Source: Beroe forskalii (Eukaryota; Ctenophora; Nuda; Beroida; Beroidae). Taken from it: a DNA stretch of 64,000 nt. The position numbers and the translations under genes are program-made. Of this stretch, positions 34,301 through 44,823 are shown one piece after another. Below the pieces are notes generated by a model. It saw only the letters and a program-made list of their open reading frames with translations. It was not told the origin of the DNA and searched no databases. Location: assembly GCA_011033025.1 (NCBI GenBank), contig WFMF01000037.1, forward strand, positions 558,001 to 622,000, given 5' to 3'. Numbering within the stretch: position 1 is the stretch's first letter; each line of letters opens with the position of its first letter.

Positions 34301-37300
34301 GGCACCTCGTTCGCACATAGGAAGTTTTTGAAAATTTGAAGGATAATTAAAGTATGTCTAAGCTGGGGTCCGGGGCGGCAGCCCCTAGAGGCCAGAGGTC
34401 TAGAGTATAACGAAATGGCAACTCTTTAGTGTTTGGGCATTGTTTTCAACTTAACAGCGCTGTTGTTGTTGTTGTGCGAAATTCAAATGAATATTACATT
34501 CAGAATCAAAAAGCAGCAGGGGTCTGGGGGCGGCAGCCCCCAGAAACCAGAGGTCTGGAGTATAAAGAATTAGCAACTAAATAGTGTTTGAGCATTGTTG
34601 TCAACTTAACGACGCTCTTGTTGCTGTTGTATGAAATCTCTATAAATATAAAATCAAAAGAGCAGCAGGGGTCTGGGGCGGCAGCCCCCAGAATAGAGGT
34701 CTGAAGTATAGAGAAATGGTAAGTCAATAGTGTTTGGGCATTATTTTCAACTTAATAACAGTGCTGTTGTTTCTGTCATAAAAATTCCAATAAATGTTAT
34801 ACTAAGAATCAAAAGAGCAGCAGAGGTCTGGGGGCGGCAGCCCCCAGAAGCCAGAGGTCTGGAGTATAAAGAATTAGCAACTAAATAGTGTTTGGGCATT
34901 GTTGTCAACTTAACGACGCTCTCGTTGCTGTTGTACGAAATGTCAATAAATACAAAATCAAAAGAGCAGCAGGGGTCTGGGGGCGGCAGCCCCCAAAAGC
35001 CAGAGGTCTGAAGTATAGAGAAATGGTATGTCAATAGTGTTTGGGCATAATTTTCAACTAAATAACAGTGCTGTTGTTTCTGTCATAAAAATTCCAATAA
35101 ATGTTATACTAAGAATCAAAAGAGCAGCAGGGGTCTGGGGGCGGCAGCCCCCAGAAGCCAGAGGTCTGGAGTATAAAGAATTAGCAACTCATTAGTGTTT
35201 GGGCATTGTTTTCAACTTAACAGCGCTGTTGTTGCTGTTGTACGAAACTCCAATGAATATTATATTTAGAATCAAAGGAGCAGCAGGGGTCTGGGGGCGG
35301 CAGCCCCCAGAAGCCAGAGGTCTGGAGTATAAAGAAATGGCAACTCAATAGTGTTTGGGCATTGCTTTCAATATTATAAATATGTTGCGCTGTCGTACAA
35401 AATCTCATTGATATAATATAAAATCAAAAGTACAGGGGTCTGAGGGGCAGCAGCCCCAGAAGTTAGAGGTCTGAAGTATTAAGAAATAAAGAAATTGGAA
35501 ATCAATTGCATTGTGCCTGTTATTTGCGACTTTATTTTCGTTTTTGTAATACCGTAGGCAGTAGAGTTTTTTGAATCAATAGGATTCAAAAACTCTAAAT
35601 CCTGTTTTTGTCTCAAGCCTTCAAGGCTATTGGCATGAATGTTATTTTTTGGATGGAGCCTGGAGGCCGAAAAATCGTCTGTAGTACACTTTGTACTACA
35701 CAATCACCATTGCACAACTAAATGACCCGTTTTTGCCCGTGAGCTATTTTCTCACTTTTCAAGCCTTATTACTTTACTATTAAAAGATTACTTTTAGTTC
35801 ATGTAACCCTTTTGTTATGGTTCTGGAGGTGTGCTTTTTGTTAATGCGTAACGCATGGGCCCTCTGTTTTGTTTCTTTTCCCCTTTGCTAACTCTGTACT
35901 GTTTTATGTAGATATCATTATCAGAGGTATTCAAATTTGAATATGCTTCTAGAAGTAACGAATGAATGAAAGTTTTACAGTAAGTTTATATTTGGCATCT
36001 TGAATTAAATCACAAGCATCAAATTTTCAAAAATTGCACGCCCCCATGCACGCCCCCAAATTTCTGATGGGGGCGTGCGCACGCCCCCGCACGCCCCCGG
36101 TGGATCCATGCCTGTTCCCTGCTATATCTAACTTAGCTTATGGGGCTCAAAAGTGAATCCAAACTTCAGTGCCATATATTACACTAACTATAATGTCCTA
36201 ATTAACATTTCAAAAAACTTCGAATTCAATTTTCTCGATAAAACATCGGAGATATGCGCCTCTTTGTATCGCATACGAGTAAAAATAATCAGACTTTACC
36301 AATTTTGTTGGGGAATGTAAGCAATCGTTTTGCGTTGACTGTGATCGGTCACTGTTTATAGTGTTTCTGTTTAGGTTTGTGGAGGTAGCAGTGATACCTG
36401 CGTGTCGAGGTGGGAAGGTGGTAGCGATTTTGGGAAGGACGGGGTTCCAGAGTTTGCTGCAGTGATGAGCAACCTAGACTGTTATTAACTGTTGTTTGTG
36501 TTGTTGTATGATGGCGTGTTCTGTAAGGTCTATGTGTTGAGAGGATCTGGTATGGGTAAGGATTGTAGTGTTGTTCCATCCCATGTAATGTCCTCTGCTG
36601 TGGGAGTGATGGGATGCTGTCACGTCTGAAATGCCGTTCATATTCTGTAATTCGTTTCACGTTTGTGGATGGGCCTGCGTGTCTGTCCGCTGTAGGACCC
36701 AGAGCAGTTGTCGCAGGTGACAATCACGTTGGTAGTAAAGTGAGGGGAGGGGCCCTTTTTGTTTCGGTCAGAATGTTAGGTAGATTGCAGCTTCTGGAGT
36801 ATGAAGTGTTGATTTCGTGCGAAGACAGGATCTTCTGTAAGGGGTTGTCGAGGGATGGATGGTAGGGTTGGGAGTCATGAGGGAAGAATTGTTCTGTTGA
36901 CCTGTCGTGACGTCATTCTGTTGGGATTTCCCAGTTTTTGTTTCAAAAGTTATGCACAAACAACCGGCTTTTCCTCCGCTTCTGAAATCCTAATATTATG
37001 TTAGCTGCTCCAGGATCATATTTTGCCGTTATGTTCTGAAAGTTTGATCAAGATTGCTCATATTCATAATGACATTATGCTCAAATTTAAAAAACAGCTG
37101 AGTTATACAATAATGTGTAAAGGAGCATTCATCTTATATATTGCCATTTTAGTACTTGAGTTTAGGCTCAAACTCTGCAGAAATCATTTATGGAACTCGG
37201 CTGATTCGCTTCGCCTCGCACTCAGGCACTCTAAATCAATTAAATGTCTTCAGCTTCGCTGTCGACATGTAATTGTTGATATAGATGCCTGCTCTCGCAG

Positions 37301-40300
37301 ACATTTACCTATATTATCTACGTGTTCGTCATATGCCTCTGAAGAACAAAACATAACTTACGTACTCTAAACATGTTGTGAGACGATTATGGATCCAACT
37401 CTCACTTGATACTATGCGTCACATATTTTAATAAACTGACACCGGGAATATTTTCAGAAATCTACTCCGTTTTCAATACATAAATACTTTAATTGATTGT
37501 ATGAAGTAGTGTTTTTAAGTTTTTAAGATCAGATTCTTTTCATTAAACTATAAACATTTTCAGATATTATCCACAATACTCTTGGTGGACAAGTAGGACT
37601 GGCGAGGACTGATACCAGCCACCCAGTGTAAGAGCTTTCTAGTGCGACAATGTGGATTGGAACGAGATCCGTCCATCCCGGATTCAGTATATGAGGTATG
37701 TTTTAGATACCTTATTCTTTTACTGGGGGTGTCACTGTCCCAATTGTCCCAAACTCGAGAAAAAGTGGGTTGGGACAGGGACATTTGGGACAAATGGGAC
37801 AGAGAAAATGATACAAATGGGACTCAAAAATTAGGAAAATTGGGACTGGGAAAATTGAGATAATTGGGACAAAGGAGACAGAGATTAATGGGTCTCTAAA
37901 CGTGAATTGGGATGGGGAAATTTAGGACAAATCATGGAACATTTGGGACAAATGTGACATTTGAACAAAAGTGACGGAGACAACTGGGGCTCAAATGATT
38001 GTGTTTCTGAGCGGCAGTTTAGTGTTTTTGTTTTACAGCCTGTTACATTGCTTGATTAATGATTTTTGCCAGAGAGTATTGCCAGAGTCTTGAAACAGGG
38101 AAATTAACAGCGCTTATCACGCTCCCGAAGGCACTTGCTGCGTTGCAACTGCCACTGTGTTTTCCCATCATAGGTTTTGGGATAGAGAAGTGGGAACACA
38201 TAACCAATGCAAACAAACACAACCAAAATATGTATTGTAGTATGAATATAACTTTCATTTCGATGATAGAAAAACTTGGATTAATGTTAAAGGGGTTGGC
38301 AACTACAGAAAAAGCACCATATTTTATTATCTAATTTACCTATAAATACTGTGAAAACAAAATGTGTGAAATCCCTATGTTTCTAAGCCCCTCCAATCGT
38401 GAGATATCGCACCTTTATGTTACCGCGCGATTGCGTCACAGTGGCAGTTCACCACATCCCAGCGCTATGATCACTAGGTTAATGCTGTATTTTATTAGTA
38501 TTTGACAGCATTGAGATGCATATTAGTGCATATTAGACGAGGCATAGCCGAGTTTCATATGAACAATATGCATTGTAATGATGGCCAATACTAATATTAG
38601 TAGGTCAGCAGAAAGATAGTAATGCATAAGCATGTATAACATGCATGTGAAAAGTGAGGGAACCTACTATAATTTAGTATAAATTATTGCTCCACCATAA
38701 CAGAGCGTCGAGTTAGTTTGAGGGAGCCCGAGTTGGTATGGGGGAGCCCGAGTTTGTGGGTGAGCCCGAGTTGGTTGAGGTGCACAAATAATCACCTCAA
38801 TAGTATAGGGGAGCCCAGCTTTGCATGGGTGATGGGGGAGCCCTGGAAGTTAGTAAGGGGGAGCCCAAATTAGTGTGGAGGAGCCTGAATTAGTATGGGG
38901 GAGCCCGAATTAGTATGGGGGAGCCTGAATTAGTATGGGGGAGCCTGAATTAGTATGGGGAGCCTGAATTAGTATGGGGGAGCCCGAATTAGTATGGGGG
39001 AGCCCAGGTTAGTATGGGGAGCCCGAGTTAGTATGGGGGAGACCGAGTTAGTATGGGGGAGCCAAGGTTATAATGGGGGAACCCAAGTTAGTATGGGGGA
39101 GCTCAGGTTAGTATGGGGGAGCCCGAGTTAGTATTGGGTAGCCCCGGTTGGTAGGGGAGTGCGAGTAAGTGTGGGGGAGCCTAAGCTATGGTGAAGCCCA
39201 GGATAAGGCGGAGCCTAGGATAAGGTGGAGCCAGGTATGGTGAAGCCCAAGGTAAGGGCGAGCCTCGTTTGGGCGATCCCATATTTCAGAGTAAGTCCAA
39301 AATATCAGTAAGGCCCAGGATAAGGTGGAGCTTGTTATGGTGAAGCCCGGCAATGAGGTGAGTCTGGTAAGGCTGAGCCCTTGTATCGGGGTTATGCCAA
39401 GGCATTGATGAAGCCCAGGATTAGGTGGAGCCTCGTATGATGACGGCTGGCAATGAGGTGACTCTGGCTAGGGTGACACCGAGTGTCCGAGTATAGAGTT
39501 ATAGAGGTGAGCCCCGGAAAATCAGGTGAGCCCTAGATTCAGGGGAGTGGTGCTTAGGTGAGCCCGTGATTAGAGGTGATCCCATGTGAAGGGGAAGCCT
39601 GGGTACGGGTGTCGCTGTTATGTGTGATTTCAGGAATAGGGGGAACATTAATGCCTCCCTTGTTCCCGGGCTCCCATACTTGCCAACTTGTTCTCCCAAC
39701 TTGTTCTTTCCTGTATTGTACGGCTTGCTAGATAATTTTCTGACGAGTACACTGTCTTTAAAGCTGGACATGGATCTGTTATATCGCACATGCATTTTTG
39801 ACCCATCATAAATGTCAATTTTTCAAAGCAGGCCTTCAAAAACCTATTCGTCTTGATTAACGTATTTTCATGGCTAAGAAGAGATGAGCAAATATAAAAG
39901 GGGTTTCAGGCACAGTAATATGTGTACTCAGATCCCCTGGCCACCAGTTATGAATGATATAGATAACGTATGTGTTATGACTGAAGACTGAGAAAACTAC
40001 GACAAACGGAGATGATCCAAACTTCAAGGAATTAAATAAATAAATAAAAAATCTGGTTAAATCGTAAAGGAAATAGCACCAAAAAAACGATACAGCTGTT
40101 TTACCAGTAATGTAACGCAGCGCAATAACATGTTACTGCCACAGTGACGTCATCGCGCTAAAATCTTTAAACCGCAATAACTGGCGAAATAATTAAGATA
40201 GAGAGGTGAGATTTTCTCCATTGTGTAACATGCTAGGTGAGAATTGATAAAAACATAATTATTTTCACGTTCCTGCTAGTCAATTCTATAGTTGCCAACC

Positions 40301-43300
40301 CCTTTAAAAAAATAAATGTCTGTTTTTTTTCAACTTTTTGTTTGTCCTTAATGTCCCAGTTGTCCCAATTGTCCGAAAAACCAGTCCCAAACTCAGGAAA
40401 GTAAATTTGGACAGTGACACTCCCCCCTTACTAGCAAAAGCCCGTGTAAATAAGCAAGAATTAAGGGGGTCACCCTCATATCAAACAAGATATTGAGATA
40501 TGAGTTGGCCAGGGCGTGAACCAACACTTTGACGGTGGTATCGAGTCCATAGGTCCAACATTGCCCATATGAGGCTTCGGTAGGAACAGGAGAAAGAGCT
40601 TTGCATTCGATTCGTCTCGACGAGCTAATCCTTTTAGTGTAGTTGTTCGTCAAAATCGGATAAAAAATGGCCAAGTTTTGGCCTTGCGAAGCGGGCGTGC
40701 CAAAGTGGCAGTTGGCCTATTTTTGGCCTAAAGATGGCCATTATGATGGCCAAGGTCAACATTGATGTGCAAAATAATTTATAAGTGAATTGGACCTTAT
40801 TTGGCCATTTTAGCCTATAAAAAACCTTCAAATATCCACAAAATCGCTTATGTAACCTCAGTTTGTGATTTTGCCCAAGTTGACTTCACACTTTCCGCTA
40901 CTCCGCCATTTTTCAATGTTTTCGCATGAAACTTTCAGATTCGCTTGGAAAATAATTTTCGAAACTGAGGGGCTCCGTACAGGACATTGCTATTGCGACG
41001 AATGTGATTATACAGCCAAGATTCGGATTATGTTATTGACCGAAATTTTGAGTTAGGTCCCCTAAAACATTTTGGCCATCGGAGGAAAAATCCCCGGGCA
41101 TTTTCCTCCGAAGGCCATAAAATATTTTGGGGGCTTAACTAAAAAATTTCGCTTAGTAACAAAAGTGTGCAATTTGGTTTTGAAGCGATTCTGAAAATTT
41201 CATGCAGAAACATTTAAAATGGCGGACTAGAATTGGAAAGTGTGAAGTCCATTTAAGGGCAAAATCGCAAACTAAGATATTAGTGATTAGGCCTAACCAA
41301 TTTTGACCTAAATGATGGGCAAAACAGGTTTGAAGCTCAGATGTCCAAAAATGTGGCCAAAATGGCCATCTTTAGGTCCAAAATACTAAATAGGACAACC
41401 TTCACTTTGGCGCGCCCGCTTCGCAGAGCGAATAATTGGCCATTTTCGCCCGATTTTGACAAACAAATGAACTAAAATGATCAGCTCTCCGAGACGAATC
41501 GAATGTATCAAAAGCTAAGCTCTCTCTCTCTTTGAATTTAGGACGCCATTTTTCCTCCGAAGCCTCACATGGATTGAGCAATGTTGGACCTATGAACTTA
41601 AGGCCACCGTCAAAATGTACACGCCTGGCCAATTACTGCTATCTCAAATTCATATTTTCTAAAATATGAGGGGTGAGACCCGCTTAAGTATTGGCTGGGT
41701 AAATTAGACGTGTGGTTTGAAATTGAGTTGAAATGTTGAATAGTGAAAGTGATGAAAGAGGGGGGTGATGGCGTGAGATGAGGGACTGGTTTTTCTGGTC
41801 CGAAGGAAAGACTAGCAACCATGAGGTCGGTGGCATCAGGGGGGTCTGGGGCGCTACCCCAGCGGGGGAAGGGACGGAGCCTGTCAATGTCGAAGTCTTT
41901 GACTTGAAATCAAGAGCGACTAAGTAGTCGGCCAATACTCATTAGCTTATTGTGGCAACTTTAATCCAGCTATGACAGGTTTACCTTTTCAGTGCTCTTC
42001 GAGTCTACTTTGAACTTCGCTTAAGTGCTTCGTGAAGTTGCAACTCTCAAACTACACTCCGAATACAGTACGAGCATCAGGATCATATGGGCATCATGGG
42101 ATTAATAGCATCGTTCAGTTACAAGGTAAATTAGACATTAAATGCCGGTTAATGCATTTAAATTTTATCTTCAGATTTTCAAGCAACAAATTAATATGTG
42201 TCATGAGGTAGCGATTTTTATTTCAATAGGCTCAATCAATTTAGAGACTTCACGAGTGTGTTTTATGTATTTTTTGTAACAGCGTAGATAAAATATTGGA
42301 GTGTAAATGCTACCTTTTTCAGAGCTGCAACTGAAAAGTAATTTTAACTTCATTTCGGTGACGGGATTGCGATGTTATGCGACATGAGGCTCCGCAGGGT
42401 GACAGCAACACACGGCTTCTCAAGATAAAGAAAAGTCTTCGCTAACATGTGAGCTTTCAAGATTTTACGTTCTCAATACTCATAGCACTCTGCACTTAAC
42501 GTATAATAGCCTTTGAAAAAAACCCACGGTGTGGCACGACTAAGCGCTTGTAAGCGAACTGTATACATTATGTCCTTAAAACCTCACGGTTGCTCAGAAT
42601 TTGTCCCGGTGTCGGAACTGTTCAGCTTCACCTCTATCGGTCTTGCATCAATTCTTCCACCAAGTTTTCAGTTTTCAGCCATAAATTCCTTGCAGCTTCT
42701 TAAGAGTAGGATGGAATATGATTGCAATTTTCGTACGGAGTAGCCCGGAGTAGTTACAGTACTATAAGTCATACGTCATACAGTTTCGTCAAAAAATGGC
42801 AGAGTTATTATTAACATTAGGCACAAAAAACGGTTTTTCGACCATTATCTCCGTTTCTGAAATTCAAAAATGTTAGCTACTCCAGAATTCCAGAGCTCCA
42901 GGATCCTATTAGTCATATGTTGCCCGTAATATTCTGAAAGTTTGATCAAGATTGCTAAAGAAAAAACAGCGGAGTTATACGCGTTATTATAATGAGTATG
43001 CAAGCATTTTGTTTATTGCCATATAAGGTAATGTGTGCTTGTTGGTTAAGTTTTGCCTGTCAATATCATTGAAATGGGACAGAACTGCAACAACACCTTA
43101 CTACTAGCAAATTTGGGACAAAAAGTAATAGAGAGTATTAACTTATTAAGTGTGAGCATTTAGCAGTGCGGCGCATGTAATCAAATTGTATCAATGAGTG
43201 TATGATATGCTTGATGTATGTATACTTTGTGTATACTCAATACTGTGTGTATACTGATGAGAAGACCTGGTTAACTAGGCTATTAGGGATTCATGGTGTG

Positions 43301-43612
43301 CCAGTCATGATGCAGTACAAATCATTATCTTCAGCTACTCAAATTCTGATCAATTTGTTTTGATCGGTGGATTTGATTGGTGATTGGTGTGCTAAAAATA
43401 CATGGTGATGCATATTCCGTGCGTGTTTTTCTGCATAATATCTATATCAATATACACTCTCTTGTACATGTGCCTATATCCTATACACCTCTTGATGTAA
43501 TTATATGTTTCTGATTATCGTATTCCTCAGGCACACCCAAGATTGGGACACAGCTGCTGCGTTTCTTCGGGAGTTCGGGAAGTTTGTAATGATGAGCCGG
43601 AGTATACAGTGA
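25302..43612 (+). CDS. Unidentified spliced gene, five putative exons including the terminal one
   Basis: Putative exons are 25302-25421 (YEGTMLRHDQFVSDHHVLLI, GGAPDILKVIPVAVYRLPA), 33035-33112 (CIRLTSAECRSQQELRTVFK), 33143-33188 (DKAKEYADFVNYVRK), 37597-37695 (DWRGLIPATQCKSFLVRQCG, LERDPSIPDSVYE) and 43531-43612 (TQDWDTAAAFLREFGKFVMM, SRSIQ, stop TGA). The first four are compatible in phase at each junction. The last needs an intermediate exon (phase 0 to phase 2). Each has AG before and GT after. The third and fourth read like a helix-loop-helix or EF-hand-type block, but I do not recognise the family. The acceptor of the 37597 exon (AAGTAG|GAC) is weak. A better-looking TTTTCAG at 37563 leads to a frame with stops. 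The introns are enlarged by minisatellites and transposons. The exons could also belong to more than one gene. Confidence 0.4.
25422..27332. other. Probable intron, no supported exon
   Basis: AT-rich with a degenerate AGGTCAGC/AGGTCACC patch (26280-26460). A CCTATTTACTACCC-type repeat is present in both orientations at 26750-27120. Two short AG-preceded frames near 25813 and 26097 have some protein-like composition, but their phase and function are unsupported. Confidence 0.35.
27333..27665. repeat. 19-bp minisatellite, GTCAAGGTGGTAAAGCGGT
   Basis: About 17 imperfect copies of a 19-20 bp unit alternating GTAAAGCAAT and GTAAAGCGGT. Confidence 0.85.
27780..28410. repeat. TGGATCCATTGGA-rich palindromic satellite
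   Basis: Dozens of degenerate copies of CCATTGGATCCATTG, which contains the palindrome TGGATCCA. It reads similarly on both strands, which explains overlapping frames rich in DPLDP and WIHW residues. These are not genes. Confidence 0.8.
28780..30060. repeat. AATAACAATAGGACC minisatellite, split by an insert
   Basis: Degenerate copies of a unit of about 15 bp (AATAACAATAGGACCCTTAG) occupy 28780-29310 and 29790-30060. The block between them (29320-29788) is unrelated inserted DNA. Confidence 0.8.
29320..29788. mobile_element. 469-bp insertion in the AATAACAATAGG array
   Basis: The string TAGGATACTTG occurs at 29309-29319 and again at 29789-29799, as expected for a target duplication of up to 11 bp. 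However, part of that word could derive from the array itself. The insert has inverted repeats (TGATTGATCATTGATGCAGT near 29327 against its near-complement at 29705-29725) and ACACAACATTCTGAG in both orientations. A diverged relative of its 29577-29665 segment lies at 30228-30305. Confidence 0.45.
30840..31660. repeat. Roughly 110-bp degenerate tandem repeat
   Basis: Seven to eight copies combine CATTTCATGTCGAGTGTTTT, GAATCTTTCAGT, TTTTCAGTCA and GCTTGTGAGGGCGTTGCCGG. Copies have diverged, and there are no open frames. Confidence 0.75.
31938..32493. repeat. Dispersed repeat, copy B, with telomere-like CCCTAACC tract
   Basis: Matches copy A at 2765-2910 in order and orientation (GGATACTTCATCTCCCTGTC ... 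GCTGACATATTGCGAG). The internal CCTAACC tract is expanded and is split by the 340-bp element at 32014-32353. Confidence 0.7.
32014..32353. mobile_element. 340-bp MITE with 8-bp target duplication CCCATGCC
   Basis: CCCATGCC flanks both sides (32006-32013 and 32354-32361). The ends are short and imperfectly inverted (ATTACAC / GTGTAGT). Inside, the motif GGGGGGCCAAGGCCCCCCTA, then GATTTTTCTAG and GGGGGCCTTTTGAAAACTA, occurs near each end. A related sequence is at 62025-62300. It interrupts the CCTAACC tract of repeat copy B, which is uninterrupted in copy A. Confidence 0.6.
32494..33034. other. No supported gene
   Basis: A polypyrimidine tract with TTTCAG at about 32764 opens a short frame, but I could not connect it to a neighbour with confidence. 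Confidence 0.3.
33225..33274. repeat. 50-bp perfect palindrome
   Basis: TGTAAGTTTATTGATAATTA and the rest of the 25-bp half are mirrored with no mismatch and no loop, centred between 33249 and 33250. It begins 37 bases after the donor of the putative exon 33143-33188. Confidence 0.95.
33719..33833. repeat. Hairpin with GTGACCGTATACC / GGTATACGGTCAC arms
   Basis: Inverted 13-bp ends flank about 90 bases. A related GACGGTCACTGCCATATACC word is near 33440. The 73-codon frame across it is probably incidental. Confidence 0.5.
34247..36114. mobile_element. 1.87-kb hAT-like non-autonomous element with internal tandem array
   Basis: The target duplication TTCCCTGC lies at 34239-34246 and 36115-36122. 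The ends are inverted repeats CAGGCATGGATCCA (34247) and TGGATCCATGCCTG (ending 36114), followed inward by GGGGGCGTGC words. An 8-bp duplication plus CAGG termini is typical of hAT. The interior is a tandem array of about eight units of roughly 155 bp. There is no transposase. The frames with GFWGLPPPDPCCSF are translations of the array. Confidence 0.88.
34360..35465. repeat. Roughly 155-bp tandem array inside the hAT-like element
   Basis: About eight units, each with GCAGGGGTCTGGGGGCGGCA, CCCAGAAGCCAGAGGTCTGG, GTGTTTGGGCATTGTTTTCA and GCGCTGTTGTTGCTGTTGTA. The GGGGGCGGCAGCCCCC core is itself a short palindrome in every unit. Confidence 0.85.
36350..36960 (-). pseudogene. Penelope-like retroelement fragment (RT tail plus GIY-YIG region), frameshifted
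   Basis: On the minus strand, pieces in shifting frames read PYHPSLDNPLQKILSSHEIN, then SYSRSCNLPNILTETKRAPP, then TNVIVTCDNCSGSYSGQTRR, then WNNTTIL and IDLTEHAIIQ. The order (a P-x-HPSL...IL segment, C-x-PNIL-x-TKR, then a C-x2-C...YxGQTxR block) matches the linker and GIY-YIG-type endonuclease at the C-terminus of Penelope-like elements and related retroelements. Several frame changes and stops show it is dead. The upstream reverse transcriptase core is not visible. Confidence 0.5.
36961..37562. other. Probable intron of the unidentified + strand gene
   Basis: AT-rich, with one 115-codon frame (37023-37370) of uncertain meaning. The words GTTAGCTGCTCCAGGATCAT and CTGAAAGTTTGATCAAGATT recur near 42875-42960, so this is a dispersed repeat rather than a gene. 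Confidence 0.4.
38291..40303. mobile_element. 2.0-kb TTAA-flanked element nested in the 37725-40427 element
   Basis: TTAA (38287-38290), then AGGGGTTGGCAACTA, is mirrored by TAGTTGCCAACCCCT then TTAA (40304-40307). Similarity continues inwards: GCGCGATTGCGTCACAGTGGCAGT near 38425-38450 matches the complement near 40130-40160. A GAGCCCGAGTTAGTATGGGG array occupies the middle. No transposase frame is seen. Confidence 0.75.
38700..39560. repeat. GGGGGAGCCCGAGTTAGTAT minisatellite
   Basis: About 18 well-kept 20-bp units (38700-39170) decay rightward into diverged GGTGAGCCC and GGTGAAGCCC copies up to about 39560. It lies within the nested TTAA element. Confidence 0.85.
40465..41683. mobile_element. 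1.2-kb foldback element flanked by TTAA
   Basis: TTAA lies at 40461-40464 and 41684-41687. The ends GGGGGTCACCCTCATA and GCGGGTCTCACCCCTCATA (complement strand) pair imperfectly. Arms of about 580 bp (40465-41050 and 41080-41683) are diverged inverted copies, sharing CATAGGTCCAACATTG, GAGGCTTCGG and TTGACGGTGG in opposite orientation. A hairpin of GGCCATCGGAGGAAAAATCC against its complement sits at the centre (41072-41118). Confidence 0.75.
41690..43530. other. Probable intron of the unidentified + strand gene, no supported exon
   Basis: AT-rich. It contains one repeat shared with 36985-37060 and a frame (42580-42743) of unknown meaning. The exon needed to connect phase 0 at 37695 to phase 2 at 43531 should lie here or nearby. 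Confidence 0.35.
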
Positions 43613-44580
43613 ACAGAACCCAAGATCTAGATCAGAGTCCCTCCCCTACTCCCTGTCGATGCCACAGAACCCTGGACCATCCGGATCAGAGTCCTTGCCC
43701 ATCTGCCTCCAAAGACGACAGAACCAAAGTGCCAGATCAGAGTCCACACTTCACTACAGAGGATTGTTGAAGCTCCTGATGAATCCCGACCTTCACTTGA
43801 AATACCTCTTCACCTTCCAGACCCTCAACACTTGGCTCCTCTCAACTTGGACGATCACACCAGCACTCTGCAGTATATACCTTCGCAATCTCAACATCTC
43901 AAGACTTCGTGATGTACCCAGTACCCTCTTCATCTGGAATCTTCCTGCGGGTGTCAGAGCTTCAGAGAATTGATCAAGCCTGGGAAGGACTAGGGAGGCC
44001 CTTTATGTTGCAACAGACGCTTCACAGAGACCTGCAGCTCTATACACCTTCATCAAAAAAAATGATTTCTGGAAAATGGAGCTGCGATCGTACGCCAAGA
44101 CCTGCTCCTAGGGAAAGAAAGGCATCCAAACGTCTGATCAAGCACAGAGCAGCAAACCTTACGTACAGAGACTGAGAGGCACTGTAGGTAGAGGTTTGGA
44201 AGAGTTCCACGAATGGAGAGCATCCCTCCTCTACGGGCAGCACTAAAGGAACTGCACATTCTAAAACATATTGAGTGAAATATTCATGTTTTTGAGTAGG
44301 ATCAGGATTGTAGGTATATTAGTTCTACAGTACAACATAGACTTATACTATTACTATTTCAATCATTGAATTATGAAATTTTGACAATTTGTTCTTTAAA
44401 ATTTTAATCACGTAGGTAATCAGCTTTAAATTGTCAATCTTGTTCATGTTTGATTAGTACAGTTCAAAGCATTAAATTGTCAGATTGCACATGTGTACTA
44501 TTCTTCTTAGGTTTTTAAAATATATTTCATATTCTTATTGATCTCTATGCAAGCAAGACCAGGTTGTTCTGGCCATTAGT
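43613..44580. other. Possible 3' UTR, then intergenic DNA
   Basis: Directly after the putative stop at 43610-43612 come CAGATCAGAGTCC repeats (43630-43745). The overlapping frames on both strands at 43543-44259 lack a recognisable domain. Sequence after about 44280 is AT-rich and featureless. Confidence 0.35.
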
Positions 44581-44589
44581 CGACACTTC

Positions 44590-44823
44590 GACGGACGTTG
44601 CCCGTCTATTTGGGACCCGGACTCTGGCATGGGGCTGTACCATACTACGTCGTACTTTCAGTACGACGCTGAACTAAATGCGCTGACAAAGTACCACCAT
44701 GTTGACACGTACGATGACGCGCAGAAAAGTTTTGCGCGGGAATTGTCGTATTTCCTCCGTCCCTTGTCCAACAACAAGTCAGAAGAAAGGGACGGACATC
44801 GCCCGTCGAAAATTGGCTTGTAG
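44590..44823 (+). other. GC-rich open frame with inverted ends, function unknown
   Basis: A frame continuous from about 44555 to TAG 44821-44823 has unusually protein-like composition for this region (SIWDPDSGMGLYHTTSYFQY, DAELNALTKYHHVDTYDD). However, its two ends carry inverted words (TTCGACGGACGTTGCCCGTC and GACGGACATCGCCCGTCGAA), which argues for a small mobile element. No family recognised. Confidence 0.25.

Larger units (their letters stand above)
37725..40427. mobile_element. 2.7-kb element with inverted ends GGGGGTGTCACTGTCC
   Basis: The left end GGGGGTGTCACTGTCC (37725) is matched by GGACAGTGACACTCCCCCC at the right end (40427). TTACT flanks both (37720-37724 and 40428-40432), a possible 5-bp target duplication. 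Subterminal regions are filled with GGGACAAATGGGACA and TTGTCCCAATTGTCC words in opposite orientations. A second TIR element (38291-40303) is nested inside. The left end starts 29 bases after the putative exon donor at 37695. Confidence 0.65.

Noticed and set aside
34506-35408. Repeated minus-strand frames with GFWGLPPPDPCCSF
   Set aside because: They are translations of the 155-bp array inside the hAT-like element.
36349-36723. 124-codon minus-strand frame as an intact gene
   Set aside because: Its conserved segments alternate between frames, which indicates a degraded retroelement rather than one protein.
44053-44259. Overlapping frames near 44.0-44.26 kb as genes
   Set aside because: They lie on both strands with no conserved motif, downstream of a plausible terminal exon, and are most likely UTR or intergenic sequence.
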